Assembly: GCF_029625295.1 (NCBI RefSeq)
Contig: NZ_CP121112.1
Location: forward strand, 1,860,001-1,924,000
Direction: 5' to 3'
Length of the DNA stretch: 64,000 nt
Origin: Flavobacterium gyeonganense
GTDB taxonomy: Bacteria > Bacteroidota > Bacteroidia > Flavobacteriales > Flavobacteriaceae
In this document: positions 16,916 through 27,193 of the stretch, piece after piece
Layout of the letters: every line of letters starts with the position of its first letter
Numbering within the stretch: position 1 is the stretch's first letter
Made by a program: the position numbers and the translations under genes
Notes under the pieces: generated by a model
The model's database searches: none
What the model saw: the letters and a program-made list of their open reading frames with translations, nothing else
Told to the model about the DNA's origin: nothing

Positions 16916-17341
16916 TTAATCATTTGAAATCAACTCACGTAATTTATTTCCGAGTTTTTCAAATTCTCTAACGGCATTTCCGGAACTCAATTCTTTATCG
17001 ACATTCATTTTTAAACTGCCATTTTTAAAAGTGACGCTATAAATAATTTCTTCTGCATCTGTTTTTTTCCAAATCAAAACTTCACCTTTAGAAATCAGGT
17101 ATTTCTCATCCAGATGATCCATTAGCATTCTTTTTATTTTATCATTTTTATCAGAATCAAAAGAGGCTTTGAAACTATAAGATGAATCTGAATCCTGAAC
17201 CGAAACAGATGAACTGGAACTCGTAGTTTTTGTTTCTGATTTTTTAACTTTTGGAGGATTTGGCACTGTTGGCCTACTCTGGCTGTGCGCTAAAAAACTA
17301 ATCGCTGTAAAAATAAGTACTATAATAATTTTCATAATCAT
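16916..17341 (-). CDS. secreted protein of unknown function in a two-component operon
   Basis: This 141-residue protein has an N-terminal signal peptide (MKIIIVLIFTAISFLAHSQ; the second Met is the likelier start). A Pro/Lys/Ser-rich linker follows (about 25-50), then a mixed alpha/beta region (about 55-140) with DKNDKIKRMLMDHLDEKYLI and VLIWKKTDAEEIIYSVTFKN. I recognise no family. Its start lies 5 bp after the stop of the OmpR-type regulator, so it is the third gene of that operon and may be an accessory or sensor-modulating periplasmic protein. That role is inferred from position only. Confidence 0.75.
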   Translation of the reverse strand: MIMKIIIVLIFTAISFLAHSQSRPTVPNPPKVKKSETKTTSSSSSVSVQDSDSSYSFKASFDSDKNDKIKRMLMDHLDEKYLISKGEVLIWKKTDAEEIIYSVTFKNGSLKMNVDKELSSGNAVREFEKLGNKLRELISND

Positions 17342-17346
17342 TTGAT

Positions 17347-18036
17347 TTAATTGTTAATCTTAAATTCAAAACCCAGGCCTCTTATGCTTGAGATACTTAT
17401 AGCAGGATCTTCTTTAAAATATTTTCGTAACCGGCTGATAAAGACATCCATGCTTCTGCCTGAAAAGAAATCTTCGTTGCCCCAGATTTCCCTTAAAATT
17501 TCTTCCCTCTTAATGAGTTTATTTCGGTTCGCAAATAAAAAAAGGATTAATTGCGCTTCTTTTTCGGTAATTCGGTGTGTGATTGCATGATGTTTCAGCA
17601 AGTAATTTCGATAATCAAAAAAATAAGCGCCAATTTCGAAGGTCTGCTCTAAAACATTTTTTTCCTCATTTTTTTGAGAACGTTTTAAAATATTACCTAC
17701 TCTTAAAATTAATTCTTCTACTTCAAAAGGTTTTACGATATAATCATCTGCACCCAACTTCAACCCTTTGATTTTGTCCTCCTTCAATGATTTTGCCGTT
17801 AAAAAAACAAAAGGCGTATCCGGAAATTGGTCCACTATCTTTTCTGCTAAAGTAAAACCATCCATTTGCGGCATCATTACATCCAAAATACAAATATCAG
17901 GCTTCGTCCCGGGAAGAGATCCCAAAGCTTCTTTACCGTTCTTTTTCCAGGATACTTTAAATCCTGAAAATTCCAGATACTGTTTCAAAATTGAAGCATA
18001 ATCAAAATCATCTTCTACTAATAAAATATGTTTCAT
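17347..18036 (-). CDS. OmpR-family response regulator (RprY-like)
   Basis: This 229-residue regulator has a receiver domain with Asp9/Asp10 (LLVEDDFD), phospho-acceptor Asp52 (ICILDVMMPQMDGF), Thr in FVFLTAKS and Lys in DYIVKPFEVEEL. The C-terminal winged helix (about 130-227) has ITEKEAQLILFLFANRNKLI, then REEILREIWG and the recognition segment GRSMDVFISRLRKYF. All phosphorylation residues are present. Its start overlaps the kinase stop by one base (18036). The pair resembles Bacteroides RprX/RprY. The likely target is the divergent outer-membrane gene at 19635 or its own operon, inferred from position. Confidence 0.93.
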   Translation of the reverse strand: MKHILLVEDDFDYASILKQYLEFSGFKVSWKKNGKEALGSLPGTKPDICILDVMMPQMDGFTLAEKIVDQFPDTPFVFLTAKSLKEDKIKGLKLGADDYIVKPFEVEELILRVGNILKRSQKNEEKNVLEQTFEIGAYFFDYRNYLLKHHAITHRITEKEAQLILFLFANRNKLIKREEILREIWGNEDFFSGRSMDVFISRLRKYFKEDPAISISSIRGLGFEFKINN

Positions 18037-19397
18037 TATAACGGAATTGATATTAAAAATAGAGCACCTTTATTTTCTTCACTTATTACTTTTACATTTC
18101 CACGATATGCTTCCACTAATTGTTTTACATAAAACAATCCCAAACCAAGGCCTTTGGTATTGTGAAGATTTCCTTTTTCGACTCTGTAAAACTTATCAAA
18201 AATGGCAATATGTTCTTTTGGAGAGATCCCTTTTCCGTTGTCATTTATACCGAGTAAAAATGTATTATCAATACTGTTCATTTCAATATCAATTTGCGTA
18301 GCACCATATTTTACAGCATTATCCAAGAGATTAATCAAAATTGTATTGAGATGAAAACGGTCTATCTTTATAGTTATGGTTTCCTGATTCTGTTGGCATG
18401 TAATCAGAATATCAGGTTTGGAAAGCGTGAAATCATGTATTATTTCTTTGATTTCATTACAATTTATTTCGATGGAAGAACTTGTATCAGCGACTGGATT
18501 AACTGAAACATTCGCAACCTGCTGAAACAGTTTCTGAAGCCTGCTGTTTTGCCTTTCCAATAAAGATAAAGTTGTTTTATATTCTTCATTCGACATTTGA
18601 GTTTCCTTTCGCTGTAATGTTTTGATTGCAATATCCATTGTGGCCAAAGGAGTCTGAAATTCATGTGTAATATTGTTTACAAAATCCGTTTTTATATCGG
18701 CAATCCGTTTTTGGTTAATTAAATTTTTAATAGAGAGGTAATACAGGTACACGACAAAAAACATTAAGATCAGAGAAAACAATAACAACCCCGCCATTTG
18801 ACCCAAAATCGTTTTTTGCCAGTTCGCAAAACTGTAAAATTGTTCTGTTTTTAACATGAGTGTATATTTTTTCTTTACAGCACCCGGATTATCAGATTCT
18901 GATTCATTCGTATTTTGCCACTTTCCGATCGAAGAAGAAATCTCATTAGTACTTTTTACTTTATTATCAAAAATCAACAGTTTACCATTATAAACAGAAT
19001 CCGTTATATTATTGTTTAAAATAACCAGAGAGGTTAAATAATCACTGTAACCTATTTCAAAATCTTCTGGTTTTTTAAATTTTTCCATATACCTCTTCAT
19101 AGCTTCAGAAAGGGAATCCTGATTTATCTGAATAAGTTTTAGATATTCTTTTTTTGCTATTTTTTTATAAACATATCTTTCGGATAATTTGCCGGTTTGC
19201 TCCATCCAACTATCTTTTATGGCATCAAATTCAGCATGGTCTTCCAACTCAGCAATCTGCTTTTTGATTTTGGTATTTACTTCCCTTTCGGTCAATTTAT
19301 AAGTATTGTATATAAAATAGCCCTGAATAGCCGCCAATGCGATTACAGTAAAAATACATGCCCCGATTAAATACGCAATTTTCTTTTTGTTTTGCAT
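18036..19397 (-). CDS. membrane sensor histidine kinase (RprX-like)
   Basis: This 453-residue kinase has two membrane helices, about 8-30 (AYLIGACIFTVIALAAIQGY) and 198-222 (GQMAGLLLFSLILMFFVVYL). They enclose a ~165-residue periplasmic sensor domain without a recognised fold. The HisKA dimerisation domain has FVNNITHEFQTPLATMD with His245. The HATPase_c domain has LLDNAVKYGA (N box), INDNGKGIS (G1), FDKFYRVEKG (F box) and TKGLGLGLFYVKQL (G2). All catalytic motifs are intact. It is first in the operon with the RprY-like regulator and the secreted protein. A minus-strand TAnnTTTG box lies at 19418-19425. The signal is unknown. Confidence 0.94.
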   Translation of the reverse strand: MQNKKKIAYLIGACIFTVIALAAIQGYFIYNTYKLTEREVNTKIKKQIAELEDHAEFDAIKDSWMEQTGKLSERYVYKKIAKKEYLKLIQINQDSLSEAMKRYMEKFKKPEDFEIGYSDYLTSLVILNNNITDSVYNGKLLIFDNKVKSTNEISSSIGKWQNTNESESDNPGAVKKKYTLMLKTEQFYSFANWQKTILGQMAGLLLFSLILMFFVVYLYYLSIKNLINQKRIADIKTDFVNNITHEFQTPLATMDIAIKTLQRKETQMSNEEYKTTLSLLERQNSRLQKLFQQVANVSVNPVADTSSSIEINCNEIKEIIHDFTLSKPDILITCQQNQETITIKIDRFHLNTILINLLDNAVKYGATQIDIEMNSIDNTFLLGINDNGKGISPKEHIAIFDKFYRVEKGNLHNTKGLGLGLFYVKQLVEAYRGNVKVISEENKGALFLISIPL

Positions 19398-19417
19398 GAT
19401 GTAACAATTAACAAAAA

Positions 19418-19425
19418 CAAATTTA
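19418..19425 (-). promoter_or_regulatory. -7 box for the RprXY-like operon
   Basis: The minus strand reads TAAATTTG (TAnnTTTG) 21-28 bases before the kinase start at 19397. The divergent gap 19398-19634 otherwise shows no gene. Confidence 0.45.
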
Positions 19426-19634
19426 CCTTAATAATTGTTTTATGCTTTTAATAAATAACTGATTAACCCTTTATTAACCGAATGCTGAAATGAATGCCTT
19501 AAAAATCGGGAGTTCAGTTTATTTTGTTTTTTCGAAACTAAACTATCCAAAACTCTTTAACTCATCATTAACCGTCTATTAACCCAATACTCCGCAGCCG
19601 TTTCAGAGATTTGCTACCAACAAATCATCACATC

Positions 19635-22021
19635 ATGAAACACTATCTTTTTATATTCTTACTCTTTTCTTTTATCGGAACTGGACAGCACAAAATTTCA
19701 GGAACTATTCTGGACGCTAAGAATAATCCCGTAGAGTTTGCTGCTATTTCTTTATTAAAACAGCAGGATTCGGTATTTTACAAAAGCACTCAAACTAACG
19801 AAAAAGGCTTTTTTGAAATAACACACGCTGAAAAAGAAAAATACATTTTGAAAATCAGTTCTTATGGACATTCTGAAAAATACCTCAATATTGATGTCCA
19901 GTCAGATCTACAGCTCACGCCAATTCTACTGGAACAAAATGCAGAAATACTAAATGATGTTACCATTACAACATCAAAACCAATTCTAAAAAGAAAAATT
20001 GACCGAATAGAATTTACAGTAGAAAATTCGTCACTTTCTACTAATAATGCCTGGGAAATCCTGGGCAAAACACCTGGCGTGACTACAATGAGCAGCGGCA
20101 ATCTGATTGTTCGCGGAAGCAATAGTATTTTGGTCACTATTAATGACAAAAAAGTTTACTTAACAGGTGATGAATTAAAACAGTTTTTAGAAAATACAAA
20201 TGGTGAAGATGTCAAATCAATAGAAGTTATTACAAATCCGCCGGCTAAATATGAGGCTCAGGGAGCAACCGTTTTAAATATCAGGTTGAAAAAAATATAA
20301 AATTAGGTTATAAAGGAACGGTAAGCAGTTCTTACACACAATCTATTTACGCAAAAGGAAATATCTCTACAAGCCATATTTACAAAGGAGAAAAACTATC
20401 GCTATCCGGACGTTATACCTTTGGTACTGGTACGTATGTGAGAGAAGGAGAAGATTTCATTCATTATTTGGATAATTCAGGCGAAACGAACTCGATTTGG
20501 GAAAGCATTCTGAAAAGAAAAAACAAATCGGCATCACAAAATTCATTTCGCGTGGGTTCAGAATATGAAATAGATAATTCAAATACACTCTCTTTTGGCA
20601 TTACTGGTTCTATCAATCCGAATGTTCATGGGTTTTATAATGTGCCCACTTATATTTATGACCGTAACAGAAATCTGGATTCGCTTTATGTGACTCAAAA
20701 CAACAGAGAAAAAACTTCCCGAAATAATGATTACAATTTCTCTTATGATCATAAATTTAAGGAGAAAGAGAAACTTTCTTTTTCTTCAGATTATACGCAT
20801 TACTATTACAATGAAAATCAGGATATTTTCTCTTCATTTTCATTACCCAATAATCCTCCTTACCGACAAACACGATTTGTAAGCGACAACACTCAAAAAA
20901 TTCAGCTTTTTTCAGCACAATCCGATTATGCGAATGAAGACAACGGAATCGAGATGGGAATGAAATTTGGAAAAGTAAAAGCAGACAGTCAGCTTATTTT
21001 TAAAGATGAAATTAATGGCGAATTAATTGAAAACACATCCAGAACTAACCAGTTTTTATATGATGAAACCATTTTTGCAGGTTACGCAAGCTATAACAAG
21101 GAAATAGAAAAATGGACACTAAAAGCGGGATTGAGAGGAGAATACACGCAACTAAAAGGCAATTCGGTTACGGTAACCGAAATAAACCAGCAAAAATACT
21201 TTAAACTTTTCCCCACTTTTTATGCGCTTTACAAAGCCAATGAAAACCATCAAATTGGATTTTCATACGGAAAACGGATTAGCAGACCTCAATACAGCTG
21301 GCTTAACCCATTCAGGTCTTACTACAATTCCTATTCGTATTTTGTTGGAGATCCAAAGCTTCAGCCTACCATCATTCACAACCTGAATCTGACTTATACT
21401 TTAAAAGACAAATACAACTTTGATTTGTACTACCGACATGAAAAAAATCCTTCAATGGAAATCTCATATCAGGATTATGAAACGACAACAGTTGTCTATC
21501 ATCTTACTAATATCGAAAAAAACACTGCTTTAGGATTAGAATTCAATGCCAATTTAGTTTTCTTTGACTGGTGGGAATCCGGAATTCAGGCCGGTATCAA
21601 TTATACTCAGGATACCTTTTTGGGAGTTGATGAAAAATTGTATCAAAACAAACGTTTGCAGTATAACGGAAGCACCAATAACCGATTTACATTCAACAAG
21701 AAAAAAGATTTTACCGCCGAAGTCAATTTTTATTACAACTCTAAATCTGTTCAGGGAACTTTTACGATTAGTCAGTCTACCAGCTTAGATTTTGCATTTC
21801 GGAAAAAGATATTTCAGGACAGATGGGAACTTTTTGCGATTTTTTCAGATGTTTATCGTGGAGAAAAACAAACAGTCATTACTAAATATGCAAATCAGTA
21901 TAATTATTTTACTGATTACAGCGATACTCAGAGTTTTAAGATTGGTTTTAAATATAACTTCGGAAATCAAAAATTGAATGAAAAAAACAGAACACAAACT
22001 GAAGAGCAGAAAAGAATTTAA
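19635..22021 (+). pseudogene. outer-membrane beta-barrel (TonB-dependent receptor-like) protein, frameshifted as sequenced
   Basis: Two frames join into a ~795-residue outer-membrane protein. The first part (ATG at 19635, MKHYLFIFLLFSFIGTG) has a signal peptide, a carboxypeptidase-regulatory-like domain (KISGTILDAKNNPVEFAAIS, about 17-95) and a plug-like domain (DRIEFTVENSSL, then LGKTPGVTTMSSGNLIVRG). Translation stops at 20298-20300 after seven A (20289-20295). One more A gives RLKKNIKLGYKGTVSSS and runs into the barrel frame, which continues to 22021 with alternating aromatic strands (QIGFSYGKRISRPQYSWLNP) and a C-terminal FKIGFKYNFG strand. This layout matches the OMP_b-brl_3 family, which lacks a classical TonB box. 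It is divergent from the RprXY-like operon and may be its target. The break probably reflects a base-calling error. Confidence 0.85.
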
Positions 22022-22166
22022 CTCACACGAATTATTCTATCTTGTTGAATGAATGACCATACTTCAATCAAGTCAAAATTTTAATTAATAGAGTTAACAA
22101 ATCTCAATAAATATTTTTAAATTGCTTATAGCTAACACTATAAGCATTTTTTTTATTTTAAAACAG

Positions 22167-23035
22167 ATGAAATTAACACAAATTGAAAGGGTAAAGAAAA
22201 TCTCAAAGTCTGAGTTTATATCCCAATATGTAAAAAATCAAATACCGGTTGTTATTGAAGAGCTGACTGAAGACTGGCCGGCTTATGAAAAATGGAAATT
22301 ATCTTATATCAAACAAATAGCAGGCGATAAAGTTGTTCCTTTATACGATGACAGACCGGTAAACCACGAAGATGGTTTTAATGAAGCACATACTTCTATG
22401 AAGATGAGCGATTATATTGATTTACTTGAAAAAAACCAACCAATTACCGCATTTTTCTTTACAATCTAATGAAAGATGTTCCTGTCTTAAAAAATGATTT
22501 TTTATGGCCGGATATTGGCTTAAAATTAGTCAAGCAAATGCCTATGCTGTTCTTTGGCGGTCAAAATTCCAAAGTGTTTATGCATTTTGATATAGACTAC
22601 TCCAATATTCTTCATTTTCATTTTCATGGAGAAAAACAATGTATGATTTTTCCTCCTGATCAGTCAAAATATATGTATAAGGTTCCTCATGCGTTAATTT
22701 CGAGGGAAGACATTGATTTTGACAATCCTGATTATGAAAAATTCCCTGCACTGAAAAATGCCCAGGGATACATCACAAACCTGAAACATGGTGAAATGTT
22801 ATATATGCCTGAAGGTTACTGGCACTATATGAAGTATCTTACACCAGGATTTTCTATGAGCTTACGCTCTTTTCCTAAAAACATTGCCAACTTATCTAAA
22901 GCAGCTTATAATGTTTTTATCATGCGCCATTTTGATATTTTGATGCGAAAATTCAAAGGTCAAAAATGGATTGACTATAAAAATGAAAAGGCAATTCAGA
23001 ATACGCATGAAAATTTACTAAAAGAAGCTGTCTAA
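22167..23035 (+). pseudogene. cupin-like JmjC-domain protein, frameshifted as sequenced
   Basis: Two frames join into a ~290-residue Fe(II)/2-oxoglutarate-dependent oxygenase-like protein. The ATG at 22167 (MKLTQIERVKKISKSEFI) was chosen over the upstream in-frame start because it begins the family's usual sequence. The first frame stops after NQPITAFFFTI. One extra base in the seven-A run at 22429-22435 converts this to PTNYRIFLYNLMKDVP and continues to 23035. Metal-binding residues are visible as HFD in MHFDIDYSNILHFHFHG (H-x-D) and the distal His in YMPEGYWHYM. The family includes hydroxylases of proteins and RNA; the substrate here is unknown. A -1 slip on A-AAA-AAC would also join the frames. 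Confidence 0.82.
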
Positions 23036-23084
23036 ATCCACTAAAAAAAGATGAATTTAAATTTGATTTAATTTATCTATAATC

Positions 23085-23123
23085 GGAGTCAAAGACTTTT
23101 TAAAAAGGAAAACCTTTGACTCC
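23085..23123. terminator. terminator between the JmjC gene and the T9SS cluster
   Basis: GGAGTCAAAG (23085-23094) pairs perfectly with CTTTGACTCC (23114-23123); the loop contains a second small CTTTTT/AAAAAG pairing. It lies between convergent genes ending at 23035 (+) and 23154 (-). Confidence 0.75.
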
Positions 23124-23153
23124 ATTGTTCTTCTATCTTAATTTTACCAATAA

Positions 23154-26100
23154 TTAATATATTATTTTTTGTGTCTTTAAGCTGTCTGCTGTTTGAATTT
23201 TAAGTAACAGAAGCTGATTTTCTGGTTTCAGATTAGAAATTATTATTGAATTTTGGGTGGCATTTTGTTCTAAAATCAATTTTCCACTTATATCGAAAAG
23301 CTGAACTTTTTGAATTTTTGAATCTTCTGATTCTATAACTAATTGTCCCTTCTTTTGATAAATTACAAATTCTTTTTTATTTGGCGAAATGTCTTTTAAA
23401 TGCAATGTTTTAGATGTAAATCTTAAAACAAAACGAGTATTAAAAATTCCTTTTTCAGTTGAAAATACATAAGGTTCTTTTTTTAAATCATGTAAAATCA
23501 TTTTGTCCTTATCTTCAAGATAAATGGATTGGTCCGTAAAAGTTTGATCCAAATGATCTATGCTTATAGTGAAATTTCCCTTGATTTCTGTTTTATAACC
23601 CAGGACTATTTCATCTGAATCTTCAAAAGGGAATTCCCTGCCTTGTATAGCCCAGCTTTTTTCTTCATTAAAACTATAAAAATCAATATACTTGTTTCCA
23701 TTGAATGACTCTCCGTCAAAACCCGAATCGTACCCGTTTGTTGCTCCTTCAATATAACCAATTAAAAGTTGTTTGAATGCACTTTCTTTATTCGTAAGGT
23801 TAAGCCATATTCTGCTTCTTTCTGGTTTTTTCTTTTTTTCGGAAATCTTAGCAGGTTTAAAAAACTGTGAATTATGTTCTATAACTCGCATACTATTTTC
23901 AAATTTCACTTCCCCGGCAATTAAACTCTGAACAAAAAAAGATTGTGCCGAAGCAATTTTTCCGTCAGGCAAAGTTTCATTTTCACCAGAAGCGATTGCT
24001 GCTCTTGTACCCACACCTCCCAACAGATTGTAAACTGCGTAATCATCTGAAACATATTTATTAGCAAATGGTGTATTGTGCGTCCAGAAATAAAGAGTTC
24101 CTTTGATAACATCTTTGTTGTCTTTTAAAAATATATCCGCATCAAGAGCGGATGGGTATGGATTGCCAATTAAATTGAAACTATCTGTATTACCAACATT
24201 TGTTTTAATTTTTCCGTTAACTGGTATTCCTTTAAAAGTTGCCTCATGTTTTTCCGGAACCGTAACTGAGAAATCCTGTGCCCCACGAATAATATAACCT
24301 TTTCCTAATTCCATATTTCCTGATGGATTTTCCTCTTTCCAATTGTTTGCATTAAAATCAAAAGAGAAAAATTTATCTAATAATGTATTTGGAGAAACAT
24401 CGATTAGTTTATGGTTTTCAACAGGTGAAGACCAATAAGTATAATCAAATTTTCGAATGGGTGTAGTTTTGCGTTTAAGATAAATAGTACCTGTATTTAC
24501 TATTTCATCATCAGATTGATATAAAGCTGCTGTATCTTCTAAAGTCAGAATTCCGGATCCCGAATAATCAAAGTTTAATCCCAAAGTTTTTCCTGTTGAA
24601 ATTGTCACTGTCTTTCCAGATTTTATATTACAACTACATGCATTTGTTGAAGAAGAAAATAAATAATCTTCTTCAAAAGTTAATTCCTTTTCGCCTGAAG
24701 AAAATCCATTTGACCAATTCGTACCGTTCCATTTTGAACTATTGACACATAATTTCAAACGGGCAATTCTATGTTTTGTCACTCCTGATACCGAGTTAAA
24801 ATTGCCCCCGATAATCAGTTTATGATTAGATGTAAAGCCCATCGTATACAAAGTACTATTCAAATTCGCTGAAAATGAGGAGTCAAAAACACCATTAGAA
24901 GACAAACGCAATAATCGTAAAGAAGCTGTTCCGTTATAATTTCCTGAAAATGCACCTCCAACCAGAATCCTGTTGTCTGGCTGTACTAAAATACTTCGAA
25001 CATCTGCGTTACTAAAACCAGTTCCGGAGTTAAAAGTTATGTCTAATGTCCCATCTGAATTAAGCCTTAAAATTCGTTTTTTTGAAACTCCATTAAAATT
25101 TAAAAAAGAACCTCCCGCAATAATTTTCCCGTCGGATTGCAGATCAAGGGCATATACGTTTTTGTCAAACCCAATACCTATAGAAAAGCTGCTATCTATA
25201 CTTCCGTCAGCATTTAATCGTATTAACTTTGAATATCCTATACCGTTGAATGTATCAAATCTTCCTCCTAAGATGATTTTTCCGTCTGGCTGGACAATGA
25301 TAGCATCTACAATTCCATTTGCACCTACAGCAGCATTAAAACTACCATCAATTGTCCCGTCCTGCATGAGGCGCACTATTCGGCCAAATGTAACGCCATT
25401 ATATTTCGTGAAATTACCTGCTGCTAATATTTTCCCATCTGATTGAATCGATACCGAATATACCTGACCATTAAAACCGCTTCCGGAAACAAAACTGTTG
25501 TCTAAACTTCCATCAGGTAAAATTCGGGCAACGCGATTGCAGACTGTATTGTTGTAACTAGTAAAACTTCCAGCTATAATCATTTTTCCATCTAATTGCC
25601 GGGCTGCCGTTTTGATAGCATTATTAGCCCCTGACTGAGCTGAATTAAAAGTATTATCCAAATTTCCGTCAGGCAAAATACGGGCAATTTTTGAACATGC
25701 AATTCCGTTAAAATTTGAGAAATTACCAAAAACCATTGTATTATTATCAGGCAATGGTAATACTTTTAAAACCGAATTATCAAATCCGACTCCAGCCGAA
25801 AGATAACTAATATCATGAATTCCACTAGCATCTGTTTTAGCCAGTTTTCCCTGGTTCAAATAATCAAATACTGAAAATGACCCACCAATGTACCAACTGC
25901 CATCATCTGAATTTTCTAAACTAAATACTGATGCTGAACCAGGTCCTCCTCCTGCATTGAAGTCCGTTTTAATTGTGCCGTCTGGATTTAAAAGTATAAA
26001 TCTGTTTACATCAGTTCCATTATACAAATCTGTAAAAGACCCACCGAGCATAATATTTCCTGACAGATCCGCTTTTATAACATTTACAGTACCGTTATTG

Positions 26101-27035
26101 AAACCTGTACCTGACAGAAAACCAGAATCGATTGATCCATCTGAATTCAACCGAATAATCCTGTTAGCAGCAATTCCGTTATAATCTGTAAATTCACCTC
26201 CCAGTATAATTTTTCCATCTGATTGTAAGTACATTGCGCGGATTTCATCATTAAAAGCAGTTCCAATATTAAAACTGATATCAATACTACCATCTGAATT
26301 TAATCGAACTATTCTATTGACATCGGCACCATTAAATTTTATAAAATTTCCTGACAGAATAATCTTCCCGTCGGGTTGGATCTGAACACAATTTATATTC
26401 GAAGGAGCACCTGAACCAGTTAAAAAAGTGGCATCTAAATTTCCATCAGGTAAAATCCTGGCTATCCTGTTTACAGTAATTCCATCATACTTTGTAAAGC
26501 TTCCAACGATTATAAATTTTCCATCTGATTGCCGGGCAATTTGATTTATAATGCCCGTACCTGCTGCTATAGAAGTATTAAAAGTGCTATCATGCGAGCC
26601 ATCAGTATTTAATCGGATTAATCTGCCTGCAGCAACTCCATCATAACTGGTAAAATTGCCTCCAATAACAATTTTATCATCATTTTGTATGTAAGATGAA
26701 TATATCTTTCCATTAAAACCTGAACCTGTATCAAATTCTTCATCTATAGTTCCATCTGTTTTGAGCCGTGTCAAATAAGAAAGTGGCTTTCCGTTAAAAC
26801 TCAAAAATTCACCTCCTACAATTAAATTCCCATCTGTTTGCAGTGACAAGGTTCTTACTGCATTATTAAAACCATCACCATTAAAACCATCATCATAAAT
26901 ATTAAAACTGACGTCTGGTTTACCCTGTTGGGCTTCATTTGAAATAGACAATAAACTAAAAAGAATTATAAACAAGCAGTGTAATTTTGATTTCAAGATA
27001 TTAGGATTTGGGTTATAAAGATCAGGCAAATACAA
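23154..27035 (-). CDS. T9SS-exported delta-60 repeat (DUF5122) protein with shared C-terminal module
   Basis: This is a 1293-residue secreted protein. The most convincing start is a TTG at 26996, giving signal peptide KSKLHCLFIILFSLLSIS; the frame is open to 27035. Residues about 45-765 hold 14 repeats of ~50 residues of the type 'QSDGKIIxGGxFxxFNG...RIxRLNSDGSID', the delta-60/DUF5122 repeat thought to form a beta-propeller-like fold. Then come WNGTNWSNG, a CSCNIKSGKTVTI strand, and the family module from FDYTYWSSPVENHKL (about 862) through IGNPYPSALDADIFL, TLYFWTHNTPF, LWLNLTNKESAFKQL and IQGREFPFEDSD. The end resembles a T9SS sorting domain (VQLFDISGKLIL to KTQKIIY). It is the most diverged large member of the cluster. 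Export through the outer membrane is inferred; the ligand is unknown. Confidence 0.9.
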   Translation of the reverse strand: MYLPDLYNPNPNILKSKLHCLFIILFSLLSISNEAQQGKPDVSFNIYDDGFNGDGFNNAVRTLSLQTDGNLIVGGEFLSFNGKPLSYLTRLKTDGTIDEEFDTGSGFNGKIYSSYIQNDDKIVIGGNFTSYDGVAAGRLIRLNTDGSHDSTFNTSIAAGTGIINQIARQSDGKFIIVGSFTKYDGITVNRIARILPDGNLDATFLTGSGAPSNINCVQIQPDGKIILSGNFIKFNGADVNRIVRLNSDGSIDISFNIGTAFNDEIRAMYLQSDGKIILGGEFTDYNGIAANRIIRLNSDGSIDSGFLSGTGFNNGTVNVIKADLSGNIMLGGSFTDLYNGTDVNRFILLNPDGTIKTDFNAGGGPGSASVFSLENSDDGSWYIGGSFSVFDYLNQGKLAKTDASGIHDISYLSAGVGFDNSVLKVLPLPDNNTMVFGNFSNFNGIACSKIARILPDGNLDNTFNSAQSGANNAIKTAARQLDGKMIIAGSFTSYNNTVCNRVARILPDGSLDNSFVSGSGFNGQVYSVSIQSDGKILAAGNFTKYNGVTFGRIVRLMQDGTIDGSFNAAVGANGIVDAIIVQPDGKIILGGRFDTFNGIGYSKLIRLNADGSIDSSFSIGIGFDKNVYALDLQSDGKIIAGGSFLNFNGVSKKRILRLNSDGTLDITFNSGTGFSNADVRSILVQPDNRILVGGAFSGNYNGTASLRLLRLSSNGVFDSSFSANLNSTLYTMGFTSNHKLIIGGNFNSVSGVTKHRIARLKLCVNSSKWNGTNWSNGFSSGEKELTFEEDYLFSSSTNACSCNIKSGKTVTISTGKTLGLNFDYSGSGILTLEDTAALYQSDDEIVNTGTIYLKRKTTPIRKFDYTYWSSPVENHKLIDVSPNTLLDKFFSFDFNANNWKEENPSGNMELGKGYIIRGAQDFSVTVPEKHEATFKGIPVNGKIKTNVGNTDSFNLIGNPYPSALDADIFLKDNKDVIKGTLYFWTHNTPFANKYVSDDYAVYNLLGGVGTRAAIASGENETLPDGKIASAQSFFVQSLIAGEVKFENSMRVIEHNSQFFKPAKISEKKKKPERSRIWLNLTNKESAFKQLLIGYIEGATNGYDSGFDGESFNGNKYIDFYSFNEEKSWAIQGREFPFEDSDEIVLGYKTEIKGNFTISIDHLDQTFTDQSIYLEDKDKMILHDLKKEPYVFSTEKGIFNTRFVLRFTSKTLHLKDISPNKKEFVIYQKKGQLVIESEDSKIQKVQLFDISGKLILEQNATQNSIIISNLKPENQLLLLKIQTADSLKTQKIIY

Positions 27036-27135
27036 TTAATAAGAATTTACATGCAATTTATAACTATCACTAACCTGTTACAATACCAACATTTAGTGAT
27101 TTTAAGAACGATAAAAAATAATATTTTTTTCAAAC

Positions 27136-27168
27136 AAAAACCCGATAGCTTGCGCTATCGGGTTTTTT
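27136..27168 (-). terminator. terminator of the 1055-residue cluster gene
   Basis: CCCGATAGC (27141-27149) and GCTATCGGG (27154-27162) form a perfect 9-bp stem with loop TTGC, flanked by A and T runs. It follows the gene ending at 27194. The sequence resembles the hairpins after the other cluster genes. Confidence 0.9.
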
Positions 27169-27193
27169 AATTATTGTTATTGTGCTTTTTTCT

